From contig NZ_JAPDGS010000001.1 of the NCBI RefSeq assembly GCF_025950525.1, positions 929,681 through 993,680 of the forward strand: a stretch of DNA of 64,000 nucleotides. Reading direction: 5' to 3'. The translations under genes were made by a program, and so were the position numbers. Numbering within the stretch: position 1 is the stretch's first letter; every line of letters starts with the position of its first letter. The DNA comes from Stagnihabitans lacustris (GTDB lineage Bacteria > Pseudomonadota > Alphaproteobacteria > Rhodobacterales > Rhodobacteraceae). Positions 25,968 to 35,088 of this stretch are shown here, one piece after another. A model generated the notes under the pieces. That model did no database searches, was not told the DNA's origin, and saw only the letters and a list, made by a program, of their open reading frames with translations.

Positions 25968-26851
25968 GCGGCCGGGATGACCTTTTGACCCACCTCGGGA
26001 CCGGGACTTCGACGGTTTCGACCTGTTGGGCGGTGACGCGGCGCGATGGGTTGGTGTTGGGGTTCACCGATCATGACCGGGACTTGACCTTTGAGGGCGT
26101 GACCTTCAAGGCGGCCTCGGGCATGACGGCGCGCAGCCTGCATCAGACCAACGGGCTTTCGGTCGACAATACCGAGGCCATGGGGGCGCTGTCGGATGCG
26201 GCGGTGACGGAGGACGATCTTCTGGCCGGACGTTTCGACGGGGCAGAGGTCGTGTCCTGGATCGTCAACTGGCAGGATGTCAGCCAGCGCATGAAGAGCT
26301 TTGCCGGGACATTTGGCGAGGTCGTGCGGTCGGCGGGGGCGTTTCGGGCGGAACTGCGAGGCTTGGCCGATCAGCTGAACCAGGTGCAGGGGCTAAGCTA
26401 TCAGCGCTCTTGTTCCGCGGTGCTGGGGGATGGGCAGTGCAAGTTCAACCTGACCCTGCCGGGCTATTTCCTGGAAACGCCGATCCTGGGGATCGAGGCA
26501 CCGGGGGTCTACCGCATCGCCCGCGAGGTCTCGATTGCCGAAGGGTGGTTTGACCGGGGGCGGGCGCGGATGATCTCGGGCGTGGCGGAGGGCGTGGTGG
26601 GGCTGGTGAAGTTCGACCGCGACGATGCGACCACGCGGCGGGTGGAGCTTTGGATCGACTTCGGGGTGACGCCGGTTGTGGGTGACATCCTGCGGCTGGA
26701 GGCGGGTTGCGACAAGATGGCCGGGACCTGCCAGGCAAAGTTCGGCAACTTCCTGAACTTCCGCGGCTTTCCGCATATTCCGGGCGAGGATTGGATGACC
26801 TCTTACCCGGTCTCCAGTGGGCAAAACAACGGGGAGAGCCTGTTTCGATGA
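25964..26851 (+). CDS. GTA g13, baseplate hub protein (DUF2163)
   Basis: 295 residues with CWAVTRRDG and GFTDHDRDL near the N-terminus. Four cysteines in two pairs (Cys150/Cys159 and Cys249/Cys256) would suit a metal or iron-sulfur site, as reported for the GTA hub. The C-terminus FLNFRGFPHIPGED is typical. It overlaps g12 and g14 by ATGA. Confidence 0.92.
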   Translation: MSGRDDLLTHLGTGTSTVSTCWAVTRRDGLVLGFTDHDRDLTFEGVTFKAASGMTARSLHQTNGLSVDNTEAMGALSDAAVTEDDLLAGRFDGAEVVSWIVNWQDVSQRMKSFAGTFGEVVRSAGAFRAELRGLADQLNQVQGLSYQRSCSAVLGDGQCKFNLTLPGYFLETPILGIEAPGVYRIAREVSIAEGWFDRGRARMISGVAEGVVGLVKFDRDDATTRRVELWIDFGVTPVVGDILRLEAGCDKMAGTCQAKFGNFLNFRGFPHIPGEDWMTSYPVSSGQNNGESLFR

Positions 26852-27297
26852 GCGATGATCTGATGGGGCGGGCCGATGTTGTGGTGGTTGCGCGGGGCTG
26901 GATCGGGACGCCCTATCAGCATCAGGCCTCGCTGAAGGGCGTGGGTTCGGATTGCCTGGGGCTGTTGCGGGGGGTCTGGCGGGAGCTGTTGGGCGAAGAG
27001 CCCGAGGCGATGCCGCCCTATACCGTCGATTGGTCCGAGGCGCGGGGCGACGAGGTCATGTTGCAGGCCGCCCGGCGCTGGCTGAGGCCCGCGGGGCCGG
27101 GCTTTCAAGCCGGCGATGTTGTGGTCTTTCGGATGCGGCAGGGCTTTGTGGCCAAACATCTGGGCATCGTGAGCCTGGGGGGCGCGGCCCCTCGGTTCAT
27201 CCATGCCTATACCGGGCACGGCGTGGTCGAAAACGCGCTGACTGCCCCTTGGGTCCGGCGGATTGCCGGGCATTTCGTTTTCCCCAAAGGAGACTGA
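26848..27297 (+). CDS. GTA g14, NlpC/P60-type cell-wall peptidase
   Basis: Breaks recipient peptidoglycan during DNA delivery. The 149 residues carry catalytic Cys36 in GSDCLGLL, His104 in AKHLGIV and a third polar residue near His119. ATG 26848 overlaps the g13 stop (ATGA); g15 starts three bases after its stop. Confidence 0.93.
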   Translation: MSDDLMGRADVVVVARGWIGTPYQHQASLKGVGSDCLGLLRGVWRELLGEEPEAMPPYTVDWSEARGDEVMLQAARRWLRPAGPGFQAGDVVVFRMRQGFVAKHLGIVSLGGAAPRFIHAYTGHGVVENALTAPWVRRIAGHFVFPKGD

Positions 27298-27300
27298 GAC

Positions 27301-30300
27301 ATGGCGACGATTCTTCTGTCGGCGGCGGGGGCTGCGCTGGGCTCGGGCTTTGGCGGGACCGTTCTGGGCCTGTCGGGTGCGGTCATTGGGCGCGCGGTGG
27401 GGGCCACTTTGGGTCAGGCCATCGACCAGCGTATTCTGGGGGCGGGGGCCGCCCCTGTCGATCAGGGCCGCATCCAACGCTTTCCCCTGACCTCGGCCAG
27501 CGAGGGCGCGCCCATTCCGCGCGTCTGGGGTCGGATGCGCGTGTCGGGTGAGGTCATCTGGGCCACCCGGTTCCTTGAGACGGCCAACCGGACGCAGGGC
27601 GGCAAGGGTTCGCCGCGCCCGGTGACAACGAACTATTCTTATACGATCAGCCTGGCGATTGCGCTTTGCCAGGGCGAGGCGCGGCGTCTGGGTCGGGTCT
27701 GGGCTGACGGGATGGAGATCGCCAAGGGGTCATTGGACCTGCGCTTTTACCCGGGCTCCGAGGATCAATTGCCCGACCCCAAGATCGAGGCGGTCGAGGG
27801 TCCGGGCCAAGCGCCTGCCTATCGCGGCATCGCCTATGTGGTGATCGAGGACCTGGACCTGAGCCGGTTCGGCAACCGTGTGCCGCAATTCACCTTTGAA
27901 ATCTTCCGGGCGGCCGGGGTCGAGGGCGCGGATCTGGCCGATGTGGTCGAAGGGGTCGCGCTGATCCCGGGCTCGGGCGAATATGCGCTGGCGACCACGG
28001 GTGTCACCTTCAACGACGGGCCGGGCGTCAGCCATGTGGTCAATGTTCATTCGCTGGAGGACCGCACCGACCTGGCCCAATCGCTTGAGCAACTGACCGA
28101 AGAGCTGCCGCGGGTGGCCTCTGTCTCGCTTGTCACCAGCTGGTTTGGCGATGACCTGCGCTGCAACCTGTGCGAACTGCGGCCCAAGGTCGATCAGAAC
28201 AGCTCGGATGGGGTCGAGATGCCCTGGTATGTCGCAGGGCAGACCCGGGGCACAGCGCAGGTCTTGCCCTCGGTGGATGGCAAGGTGATCTATGGGGGAA
28301 CGCCCACCGATCAGTCGGTGATCGAGGCGATCCACGCGATCCATGTCTCCGGCAAGGCGGTGATGTTCTATCCCTTTATCCTGATGACGCAGACGGTCGG
28401 CAACACGCTGGCAGATCCCTGGTCGGATGCGACGACGCAACCGATCTTGCCTTGGCGCGGGCGGATCACCCTGTCCGAGGCGCCGGGGCGTCCGGGTTCG
28501 CCTGACCGCACGGCGACTGCAGCCGCCGAAGTCGCGGCCTTCATGGGCACCACGAACCCGGCCCTGTTCAATCTGACCTCGGGGCGGGTCGTCTATAATG
28601 GCCCCGACGACTGGGGCTATCGCCGCTTTATCCTGCATTATGCCAATGTCTGTGCCCTTGCGGGCGGGGTGGAGGCGTTCTGCATCGGCTCGGAGTTGCG
28701 CGGGCTGACGCAGATCCGTGGGGCAGGGGACAGCTTTCCCTTCGTGCAGGCGTTGCGCACGCTTGCGGCCGAGGTGCGGGCCATCCTGGGGCCAAGCGTC
28801 AAGATCAGCTATGCGGCGGATTGGTCGGAATATGGAACCCATGAGGCCGATGGGAACCTGTATTTCCCGCTGGACCCGCTGTGGGCCGATGCCAATATCA
28901 ACTTCGTGGGCATCGACAATTACATGTCGCTGTCCGATTGGCGTGATGGGACCGATCACCTGGATGCCAGCTGGGGGTCAATCTACAACCTTGACTACCT
29001 GAAGGCCAATGTCGCCGGCGGAGAGAACTTTGACTGGTTCTATGCCTCGGATGTGACGGCAGCCGCGCAGTTGCGTCAGCCGATCACGGATGGCGCCTAT
29101 AACGAGCCTTGGGTGTTCCGTCGCAAGGACCTGGAGGGTTGGTGGAGCCATGCCCACCATCCCCGCCTGGCCGGTGTGCGCCAAGGCACGCCGACGGCCT
29201 GGGTTCCGGGCTCCAAGCCGATCTGGTTCACCGAATATGGCTGTGCAGCCATGGACAAGGCGACCAATCAGCCGAACCTGTTCCTCGATGCCTATTCCTC
29301 GGAATCCGCCCTGCCGCGGGGGTCGAACGGGCGAAGGGACGACCTGATCCAGCTGCAATACCTGCGGGCGATGCGGGACTATTGGCAGGACCCGGCGCAT
29401 AACCCCATGGCCTCGCTATATGCCGGGCGGATGCTGGACATGAGCCGGGCCCATGTCTGGGCCTGGGATGCGCGGCCCTATCCGGCCTTCCCGGCGAACA
29501 ACGACGTCTGGAGCGACGGGGTCAATTATGCCCATGGCCATTGGCTGAACGGGCGCACCGGGGCACAGCCCTTGTCGGCCGTCGTCTCCGATATCTGCGC
29601 TTCGGCCGGGTTGGTCAGCGGCATCGACAGCTCTGCCGCCTATGGCCTGGTGCGGGGCTATATCGTGGGCGACACCGGCACGGCGCGCCAGGCGCTGCAG
29701 CCCCTGACCACGGCTTATGGCTTGAACATCGCCGAACGTGAGGGCGTCTTGCGCTTTTCGTTGCGCAGCGGGGTGGCATCGACCGAGATCGACCGCGCGA
29801 CGCTGGCCATCACTTCGGACCTGGACAGCGGCATCGAGGCCACCCGTGGCGGCGAGTTGGAGACCCCCGGTCGCGTGCGCCTGTCCTATGTCGAGGCCGA
29901 GGGCGACTACGAGACCCGCGGCACCGAGGCGATCTTTCCAGACGAAACCTCGGCCGCGGTTTCGGGCTCAGAGCTGGCGCTTCAGCTGACCAATGCCGAG
30001 GCGCGGGCGATTGCCGAACGCTGGTTGGTCGAGGCGCGTGTGGCACGTGATGGCCTGCGGCTGGCCTTGCCGCGGTCGAAACTGGCGCTGGGCGCGGGCG
30101 ATCTGATCAAGGTCGATGGCCAGTCCTATCGCATCGACAAGGTGGAACAGGGCGCGCAACTGCAGCTGGAGGCCGTCCGGGTCGATCAGGGCGCCTATCA
30201 GCCGGCCGAGGAGGTCGACCAGATCGTCTCACGCGCGGCGGTGCGGCAGGCGGCGACCCAGGTCTTTCCGCTGTTCATGGATCTGCCCCTGCTGACGGGC

Positions 30301-31185
30301 AGCGAGGACCCCGTGGCGCCTCATGTCGCCGCCACGGTCAGCCCGTGGTCGGGCTCCATCGCGGTCTGGAGTTCGGCCAGCGCCGACGGGTTCGCGCTGA
30401 ACAGCGAGCTGGATGCGCCCGCGGTGCTGGGCCTGACCATGACGGACCTGCCGCTTGCGCCCTCTGGCCTGTGGGACAACGGCCCGGCGCTGCGGGTCAA
30501 GCTGTCGTCGGGGACGCTGTCTTCGGCCTCGGAAGACGATGTGCTGAACGGCGTCAATGTCGCGGCCATCGGCGATGGGACGGCGGGGAACTGGGAGATC
30601 ATCCAGTTCCAGCAGGCCAACCTTGTCGCGCCGCGCACCTATGACATCCGCTTTCGGCTGCGCGGGCAGGCGGGGTCGGACGGTGTCGCGCCCGATCACT
30701 GGCCGGCGGGCAGCTACTTTGTCATGCTGGACGGCGCGGTCCCGCAAATCGACCTGCCCCTGTCGGCCCGCGGCCTGACCCGCAACTATAGGGTTGGCGC
30801 GTTAGAGCGCGGCTATGCCGATGCCAAGGTGGTCAGCCGGTCGCTGGCCTTCGACGGCAACGGCTTGCGCCCCTATTCGGTGGCCCATCTTCAGGCCACG
30901 GGCAGTCTGGGCGGGACGGTGCAACTGGACTGGATTCGCCGCACACGGATCGACGGCGACAGCTGGCAATCCCTCGAAGTGCCCCTGGGCGAGGAGAGCG
31001 AGCTTTACCAGGTGACCGTCAGCCAGGGTTCCAACATCCTGCGCCAAGAGGTCGTCACTTTGCCAAGCTGGACCTATACACCCGCTATGCAGGCCGAGGA
31101 CGGCGCACCTGGTCCGCGCAGCGTTTCGGTGGCGCAGGTCTCGAACCGTTATGGACCCGGACCGGCGCAACGCGTCGACCTTTGA
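27301..31185 (+). CDS. GTA g15, baseplate megatron protein with TIM-barrel domain
   Basis: At 1294 residues it is the largest GTA protein, forming the tip that contacts the recipient. An N-terminal Gly/Ala-rich hydrophobic stretch is followed by a phage tail-3 region. The GTA TIM-barrel domain lies at about 400-760 (ISYAADWSEYG, WADANINFVGIDNYM, PIWFTEYGCAAMDKATNQP), where Asp/Glu at strand ends suggest a glycosidase-like site. Tail-tip and receptor-binding beta domains follow. ATG 27301 follows AGGAGA. Confidence 0.95.
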   Translation: MATILLSAAGAALGSGFGGTVLGLSGAVIGRAVGATLGQAIDQRILGAGAAPVDQGRIQRFPLTSASEGAPIPRVWGRMRVSGEVIWATRFLETANRTQGGKGSPRPVTTNYSYTISLAIALCQGEARRLGRVWADGMEIAKGSLDLRFYPGSEDQLPDPKIEAVEGPGQAPAYRGIAYVVIEDLDLSRFGNRVPQFTFEIFRAAGVEGADLADVVEGVALIPGSGEYALATTGVTFNDGPGVSHVVNVHSLEDRTDLAQSLEQLTEELPRVASVSLVTSWFGDDLRCNLCELRPKVDQNSSDGVEMPWYVAGQTRGTAQVLPSVDGKVIYGGTPTDQSVIEAIHAIHVSGKAVMFYPFILMTQTVGNTLADPWSDATTQPILPWRGRITLSEAPGRPGSPDRTATAAAEVAAFMGTTNPALFNLTSGRVVYNGPDDWGYRRFILHYANVCALAGGVEAFCIGSELRGLTQIRGAGDSFPFVQALRTLAAEVRAILGPSVKISYAADWSEYGTHEADGNLYFPLDPLWADANINFVGIDNYMSLSDWRDGTDHLDASWGSIYNLDYLKANVAGGENFDWFYASDVTAAAQLRQPITDGAYNEPWVFRRKDLEGWWSHAHHPRLAGVRQGTPTAWVPGSKPIWFTEYGCAAMDKATNQPNLFLDAYSSESALPRGSNGRRDDLIQLQYLRAMRDYWQDPAHNPMASLYAGRMLDMSRAHVWAWDARPYPAFPANNDVWSDGVNYAHGHWLNGRTGAQPLSAVVSDICASAGLVSGIDSSAAYGLVRGYIVGDTGTARQALQPLTTAYGLNIAEREGVLRFSLRSGVASTEIDRATLAITSDLDSGIEATRGGELETPGRVRLSYVEAEGDYETRGTEAIFPDETSAAVSGSELALQLTNAEARAIAERWLVEARVARDGLRLALPRSKLALGAGDLIKVDGQSYRIDKVEQGAQLQLEAVRVDQGAYQPAEEVDQIVSRAAVRQAATQVFPLFMDLPLLTGSEDPVAPHVAATVSPWSGSIAVWSSASADGFALNSELDAPAVLGLTMTDLPLAPSGLWDNGPALRVKLSSGTLSSASEDDVLNGVNVAAIGDGTAGNWEIIQFQQANLVAPRTYDIRFRLRGQAGSDGVAPDHWPAGSYFVMLDGAVPQIDLPLSARGLTRNYRVGALERGYADAKVVSRSLAFDGNGLRPYSVAHLQATGSLGGTVQLDWIRRTRIDGDSWQSLEVPLGEESELYQVTVSQGSNILRQEVVTLPSWTYTPAMQAEDGAPGPRSVSVAQVSNRYGPGPAQRVDL

Positions 31186-31217
31186 TCGAAAGCGCCAAGC
31201 GCCCCACAAACTCCCAA

Positions 31218-31250
31218 GCCGCCCCTGCACCCGCAGGGGCGGCTTTTTGC
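31218..31250 (+). terminator. Rho-independent terminator of the GTA cluster
   Basis: Perfect 11-bp stem GCCGCCCCTGC/GCAGGGGCGGC, 4-base loop and TTTTT, 32 bases past the g15 stop. Confidence 0.93.
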
Positions 31251-31409
31251 ATTTCCACGCCATTTACCCCGCAAACCTTTTTCCTTCCGGTCCGTCACAC
31301 TTGAATTTTTGAACCCGGAGTGAACGGCCCAAGGGGTCCCCTTGCCCCCTCCTGAACCCGACCCCGCAGCCCACGGCCGCCTTGCCCAAATAAACGCGCC
31401 CAAAAACGT

Positions 31410-31446
31410 GTCACGTTCTTGACGCGATCCAATTCGTGACATACTT
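31410..31446 (+). promoter_or_regulatory. Promoter and operator candidate of the MerR-like gene
   Basis: TTGACG (31419-31424), a 16-base spacer and ATACTT (31441-31446) resemble a sigma-70 promoter. GTCACG (31410-31415) and CGTGAC (31435-31440) form an inverted repeat that flanks the -35 box. Autoregulation by the downstream regulator is inference. Confidence 0.5.
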
Positions 31447-31467
31447 CTTGTCGCGTTGGAGGCCGCC

Positions 31468-31806
31468 ATGACCCTCGCCGAACTCGCCGACCACTTGGGC
31501 GTCTCGCCCCGCCAGATCCGCTTTCTGATCGCCGAAGACATCCTTCCGGCGGCCGAAAAGACCGGCCGCGCCGCCGATGCCTATACCGAAACCCATCTCG
31601 CCCAGGCGCGGCGCTATTTCGCGCTTTACCGGATGGGGATGAAGCCCGCGTCGATCAAGGTCCTGATGTCCTTCGACCAGGCCATCCCGATCTTCCAGGC
31701 CTCCGGTGTCGAGCTGCGCATCGCAGCCAGCGCCGAACCCGTTGATGTGGAGGCCCTGATTGCCGACCTATCAAAAGCCGTCCGAACCTATTTCAGCAAG
31801 GATTGA
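31468..31806 (+). CDS. MerR-like helix-turn-helix regulator
   Basis: 112 residues opening with a winged helix typical of MerR proteins (MTLAELADHLGVSPRQIRFL, then IAEDILPAAEKTGR) and a second HTH-like ARRYFALYRMGMKPASIKVL. There is no C-terminal metal- or drug-binding domain, and the last 30 residues are helical. ATG 31468 has GGAGG upstream; a TTG four codons earlier is less likely. The VIT/VWA gene starts three bases after its stop, so the pair is one operon. Confidence 0.8.
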   Translation: MTLAELADHLGVSPRQIRFLIAEDILPAAEKTGRAADAYTETHLAQARRYFALYRMGMKPASIKVLMSFDQAIPIFQASGVELRIAASAEPVDVEALIADLSKAVRTYFSKD

Positions 31807-31809
31807 CCC

Positions 31810-33753
31810 ATGACGATCTCCGCTTTCGGCCATTCGCTCGAAACCCTTTACGACGGCGCCACCGGCTTTTGCGCGGGCCGGGCCCATCCGGTTCCCCTGA
31901 CCGCCCTGCACATCGACATCCGCATCCTTGCGGGCCTGGCCCTTGTCACCACGACCCGCAGCCTGACCAACCGCGAAGAGGTCCCGATCGAAGCGATCCT
32001 GACCTTCCCCATCGGTTTTGACGCCGTGGTCACTTCCCTGACCGCCGAGGTCAGCGGCCGCCGCCTGACCGCCCGCGCCCAGGCCCGCGACGCCGCCCGC
32101 ACCAGCTATGAGGCGGCCATCGACGCGGGAAAGCTCGCCGTCCTGCACGAAGAGGTCCTGCGCGGCGTCCATATGCTCTCGGTGGCCAATCTCGGGCCAG
32201 GGGCCGAGGCGCTTATCGTTCTGGAACAGGTCCTGCCCCTGTCAGCCCTGCATCAGGGCGCGCTGTTGCGCCTGCCGCAGACCGTGGGTCAGCTTTATGG
32301 CGCCTCGCCGCTGATGCCCGCGGATGACCTGACCACGGGGCCCGGTGCGCTGGCCCAAGCCCGACTGCGCGTTACCTCGCCCCTGCCGACCCTGGCCGAT
32401 GGCCGCGACATCGCCGGAACCGAGATCCACTGGCCGCTGGACCGGGCCATCGAACTGACCTTGCCCAAGGCGGGCTTTGGCACCAGCCACGGCCTGACCG
32501 CCCAGGGGCCGGTTTCCGTGACCCTGTCCCCCCTGCAGGCCGAAGGCGGCCTCGACCTCGCCATCCTGTTTGACCGCTCTGGCTCGACCCAGGCGCGGGT
32601 CGGGCGCCGCAGCCTCTGGCAGGCCATGACGGACGGCTTGCGCAAGGGCTTGGCCGGGCTGGGGCAGGGCGACCGCGTGGTCCTTGCCCAGTTCGACGAC
32701 GCCTGTCAGGTGCTGGGCGCCGCCTCTGGCCCCGAGGCCGCCCACCTGACCGACAAGCTCAAGGGGCCCAAAGGCGGCACCGCGCTGGGGGCGGCGCTGG
32801 ATACCGTGCTGGACTTTGGCGCCCGGGATATCCTGGTGATGACCGATGGCCAGACCTGGGCGCATGAGGTCGACCGCCTGTCCAACCGCGACGCCCGGAT
32901 CAGCGCGGTCCTTGTCGGTCCCGGCAGCCTGGACGCCACCATCGGCCATCTTGTGGCGATGAAGGGCGGCCAGCTGCACTATGCCCCCGGCGCCGATGTG
33001 GCCGCAGCCCTGCTGGCCGCCCTTACCGCCGCCCGTGCCCCGCGTCAGGTCGCGCAACTGATCCCGGGCCAGCTGACCTGCACAAGGGGCGGGGTGCGCC
33101 TGCAGGCCTGCTGGACCGAAGGCGCCCCGGGCGTCCCCGATGCCATCGGCCGCTATGCCGCAGCCCTCAAGATGGCGCTTTTGCCGCCCGATCAGGCGCT
33201 TGACCTTGCGCTGTCCCATGACCTGTGCAGCGCGTCGACCAGCCTGATCCTGGTTGACGACCAGGGCGAGACGCAAAGCCTCTTGCCCGAACACCGCAAG
33301 GTTGTCCTGGCCGAAGCCCATGGCGGCGCGTTTTCGGGCATGCCGGTGATGCGCGCCTCCTCTGCAGTCAGGGACTATCCGGTGCTGCAAAGCCTGCCCG
33401 TGGTCGAGGCGGCCTTCGCCCTTTCCGACCGCCCCGATGGGCGGGACAGGCTGCGCGAACTGGCCCTGCGGATCGACTGGGCGGCCCTGTCCAATGCCTT
33501 TCTTGGCGGCGATTTCAGCGCCCTGACGGTGGCCGAGCGTCAGCTTCTGCGCAAGCTGTTCTTCCGCGTGGCAACGGTCGAACTGGCCGCCCGCCGCGGC
33601 CTGTCCACCGATCTTGTGGCACTGGCTCTTTGCGCGCTGGAGGTCGCCGATCAGGACATCGCCGCGCAACGCCTGGTCCGCAAGGTCCTGGGTCCCGAAG
33701 CCGACGCGCTGCGTGACAGCCTCATGCCCCGCTCACCGGACCTTTGGGCCTAA
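31810..33753 (+). CDS. VIT and von Willebrand factor A domain protein
   Basis: 647 residues. The N-terminal VIT domain (about 5-145) has NREEVPIEAILTFPIGFDAVV and an EEVLRGVHMLSVANLGPG core. A VWA domain at about 248-410 has a complete MIDAS: DRSGST at 255-260, GGTALGAAL, and MTDGQTW. The C-terminal 230 residues are helical with no recognised domain. No signal peptide or membrane helix is visible, so it is probably cytoplasmic, unlike many VIT proteins. Its partner is unknown; co-transcription with a MerR-like regulator is the main clue. Confidence 0.82.
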   Translation: MTISAFGHSLETLYDGATGFCAGRAHPVPLTALHIDIRILAGLALVTTTRSLTNREEVPIEAILTFPIGFDAVVTSLTAEVSGRRLTARAQARDAARTSYEAAIDAGKLAVLHEEVLRGVHMLSVANLGPGAEALIVLEQVLPLSALHQGALLRLPQTVGQLYGASPLMPADDLTTGPGALAQARLRVTSPLPTLADGRDIAGTEIHWPLDRAIELTLPKAGFGTSHGLTAQGPVSVTLSPLQAEGGLDLAILFDRSGSTQARVGRRSLWQAMTDGLRKGLAGLGQGDRVVLAQFDDACQVLGAASGPEAAHLTDKLKGPKGGTALGAALDTVLDFGARDILVMTDGQTWAHEVDRLSNRDARISAVLVGPGSLDATIGHLVAMKGGQLHYAPGADVAAALLAALTAARAPRQVAQLIPGQLTCTRGGVRLQACWTEGAPGVPDAIGRYAAALKMALLPPDQALDLALSHDLCSASTSLILVDDQGETQSLLPEHRKVVLAEAHGGAFSGMPVMRASSAVRDYPVLQSLPVVEAAFALSDRPDGRDRLRELALRIDWAALSNAFLGGDFSALTVAERQLLRKLFFRVATVELAARRGLSTDLVALALCALEVADQDIAAQRLVRKVLGPEADALRDSLMPRSPDLWA

Positions 33754-34868
33754 GCGGGTCACGACCGGGCCGGGCGGCAAGTGAACCCTGATCCCGCCGT
33801 TCCTTTGGCGAACCTTTTCGCAGACCTTCCGCCCCTGCGCACCAAAGACGCTTCGGGGCAGATCAAGGCGCTGATGCCGCAGGGGCCTTGTCGTCCGCGT
33901 CACAGAAAGCCTGCCCGGGGGATAGAGATAGGCGCCGCGCAGGACGCAAGGAACGATGCCAAAGCCCGGCCGCCCTCCTGTGCGGGTTTCCCGAAGCAGA
34001 ATGGCCTTACTCTTGGGGAACAGGCGCAGAAAATCGTTCCAGGACAAGGGGATGCCGGCCAACAGCCTAGGGTGGCGGCGGGCAGGAAGATCCGCCACGC
34101 CGCCGCCAAAAAGACGCCGCTGCATCAAGATCCTGTTTGGCCGCCGTCAGGACAGCCACGCGATCGCCTCTGGTTGCGAGAGAGGTCCGCTTCTGGCTCC
34201 ACCGACACGGAGACCGCGCAACCATCCCAGTCCCGGAAAACAGGCAAGCCGCCCAAGTGATCACAGACCCTTCGCGGCGAAAGCTGTCCGAAGGTCCGGC
34301 CCCCTGACAGGGTCACGCATGTGGCGTCCTTGAAGTTCCCGGAAGCAATCCTTGGTCCCGTCTTCAGGCCGGCCAGAGGAAGGCGCCTTTCAAACGGAAC
34401 GCCACCTGTCGTCATCACGGATCGAACCCCTGACGCGGGGCGGCCGTGATGTATGCGGGCAAAGCCCTGTGACATGACACGCGGGCTGGGGAAAGGACGG
34501 GCGCCGGGGACGTCAGCCGTGGACTGCCGCCGGGTCGGAAGGCAGATGGTCAAGAGTGCAGCCACGCGCCAAGGACGGCTGAGCCAACCTGCGCGCGGAC
34601 CTCATCGCGCACGAGGCCGGAATGGACCAAGCCGCAAACCAGCCTCGGTGCTTGGGGACGGGGTCGAGTCATCCCGAAAAATCGCGGTCACTCCCGGGCA
34701 GAAGAAGAAGAGGCCCCGTTGCGAACCGCCAATCCCGCGCAAAGCAACCACAAGCCTGTGGAGGTCTCCGGACTGCGAACCCACCGAAAGAAAGCCGTCA
34801 AACCCTGTGTGAAACCCGCGAAACCGCAGATCACCACTGACAAGGGATTTTTCGTTTTCAATGGAAGA
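33754..34868. other. 1.1-kb region without a convincing gene, next to the island
   Basis: Frames over 130 codons exist on both strands, but all are Arg/Pro/Gly-rich, lack good ribosome sites and overlap each other, as expected of GC-rich non-coding DNA. No RNA gene is recognised. It lies between the VIT/VWA gene and the island edge, and may hold decayed genes or an older integration scar. Confidence 0.5.
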
Positions 34869-34918
34869 AGTGGTGCCCAGAGCCGGAATCGAACCAGCGA
34901 CACGCGGATTTTCAATCC
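34869..34918 (-). repeat. Left attachment site: 50-bp direct repeat, tRNA-Phe 3' fragment
   Basis: On the minus strand this reads as the anticodon loop with GAA, the variable region, the T arm and the acceptor 3' strand ending GGGCACCA. The next two bases complete the GCGGA/TCCGC anticodon stem, but no D arm or 5' acceptor strand follows on the island side. It is therefore a tRNA-Phe(GAA) remnant serving as attL, not a functional gene. It is identical to 63925-63974. Confidence 0.92.
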
Positions 34919-35057
34919 GCTGATCAATATGTTCGGCACTCCTTGCAGACTGGGGCTGATTTGGCATATAGTATTGAAATAGCGTGATAAAGACGCGCTC
35001 CCATTCGTGCATCCGGGGTCATCCCAGGGCAACAGGGTGCAACTTCTAGCGCGCGAA

Positions 35058-35079
35058 ATGTTGTCCATATGTTGTCCAG
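35058..35079. repeat. Tandem 11-mers near the left end, probable integrase arm sites
   Basis: ATGTTGTCCAT directly followed by ATGTTGTCCAG, ten bases before the integrase GTG. The same doublet recurs at 63837-63858 near the other end. Tyrosine integrases of islands bind short direct repeats (arm-type sites) flanking the core. Confidence 0.65.
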
Positions 35080-35088
35080 GACCCGTCC

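Larger units (their letters stand above)
17203..31185 (+). other. Gene transfer agent (RcGTA-type) structural gene cluster
   Basis: Seventeen genes in the order of the Rhodobacter capsulatus GTA: g1, g2, g3, g3.5, g4-g10, g10.1, g11-g15. All reading frames are intact. GTAs are phage-like particles that package random host DNA and deliver it to relatives. They are vertically inherited, so this is a domesticated chromosomal locus rather than a prophage. It ends in a clear terminator after g15. Confidence 0.95.

Noticed and set aside
17203..31185. Ordinary active prophage
   Set aside because: Gene order and size match the RcGTA cluster; there is no integrase, lysis or replication module next to it.
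34400..34440. T-arm-like sequence GGATCGAACCCC suggesting another tRNA
   Set aside because: The stem does not pair and no cloverleaf can be built around it.
34125..34565. Possible decayed regulator (LysR-like) on the minus strand
   Set aside because: I tried to join frames into a LysR effector domain but found no convincing motif.
34904..34920. Functional tRNA-Phe at the left island end
   Set aside because: The anticodon arm and 3' half are present but no D arm or 5' acceptor strand follows, so it is only a fragment.
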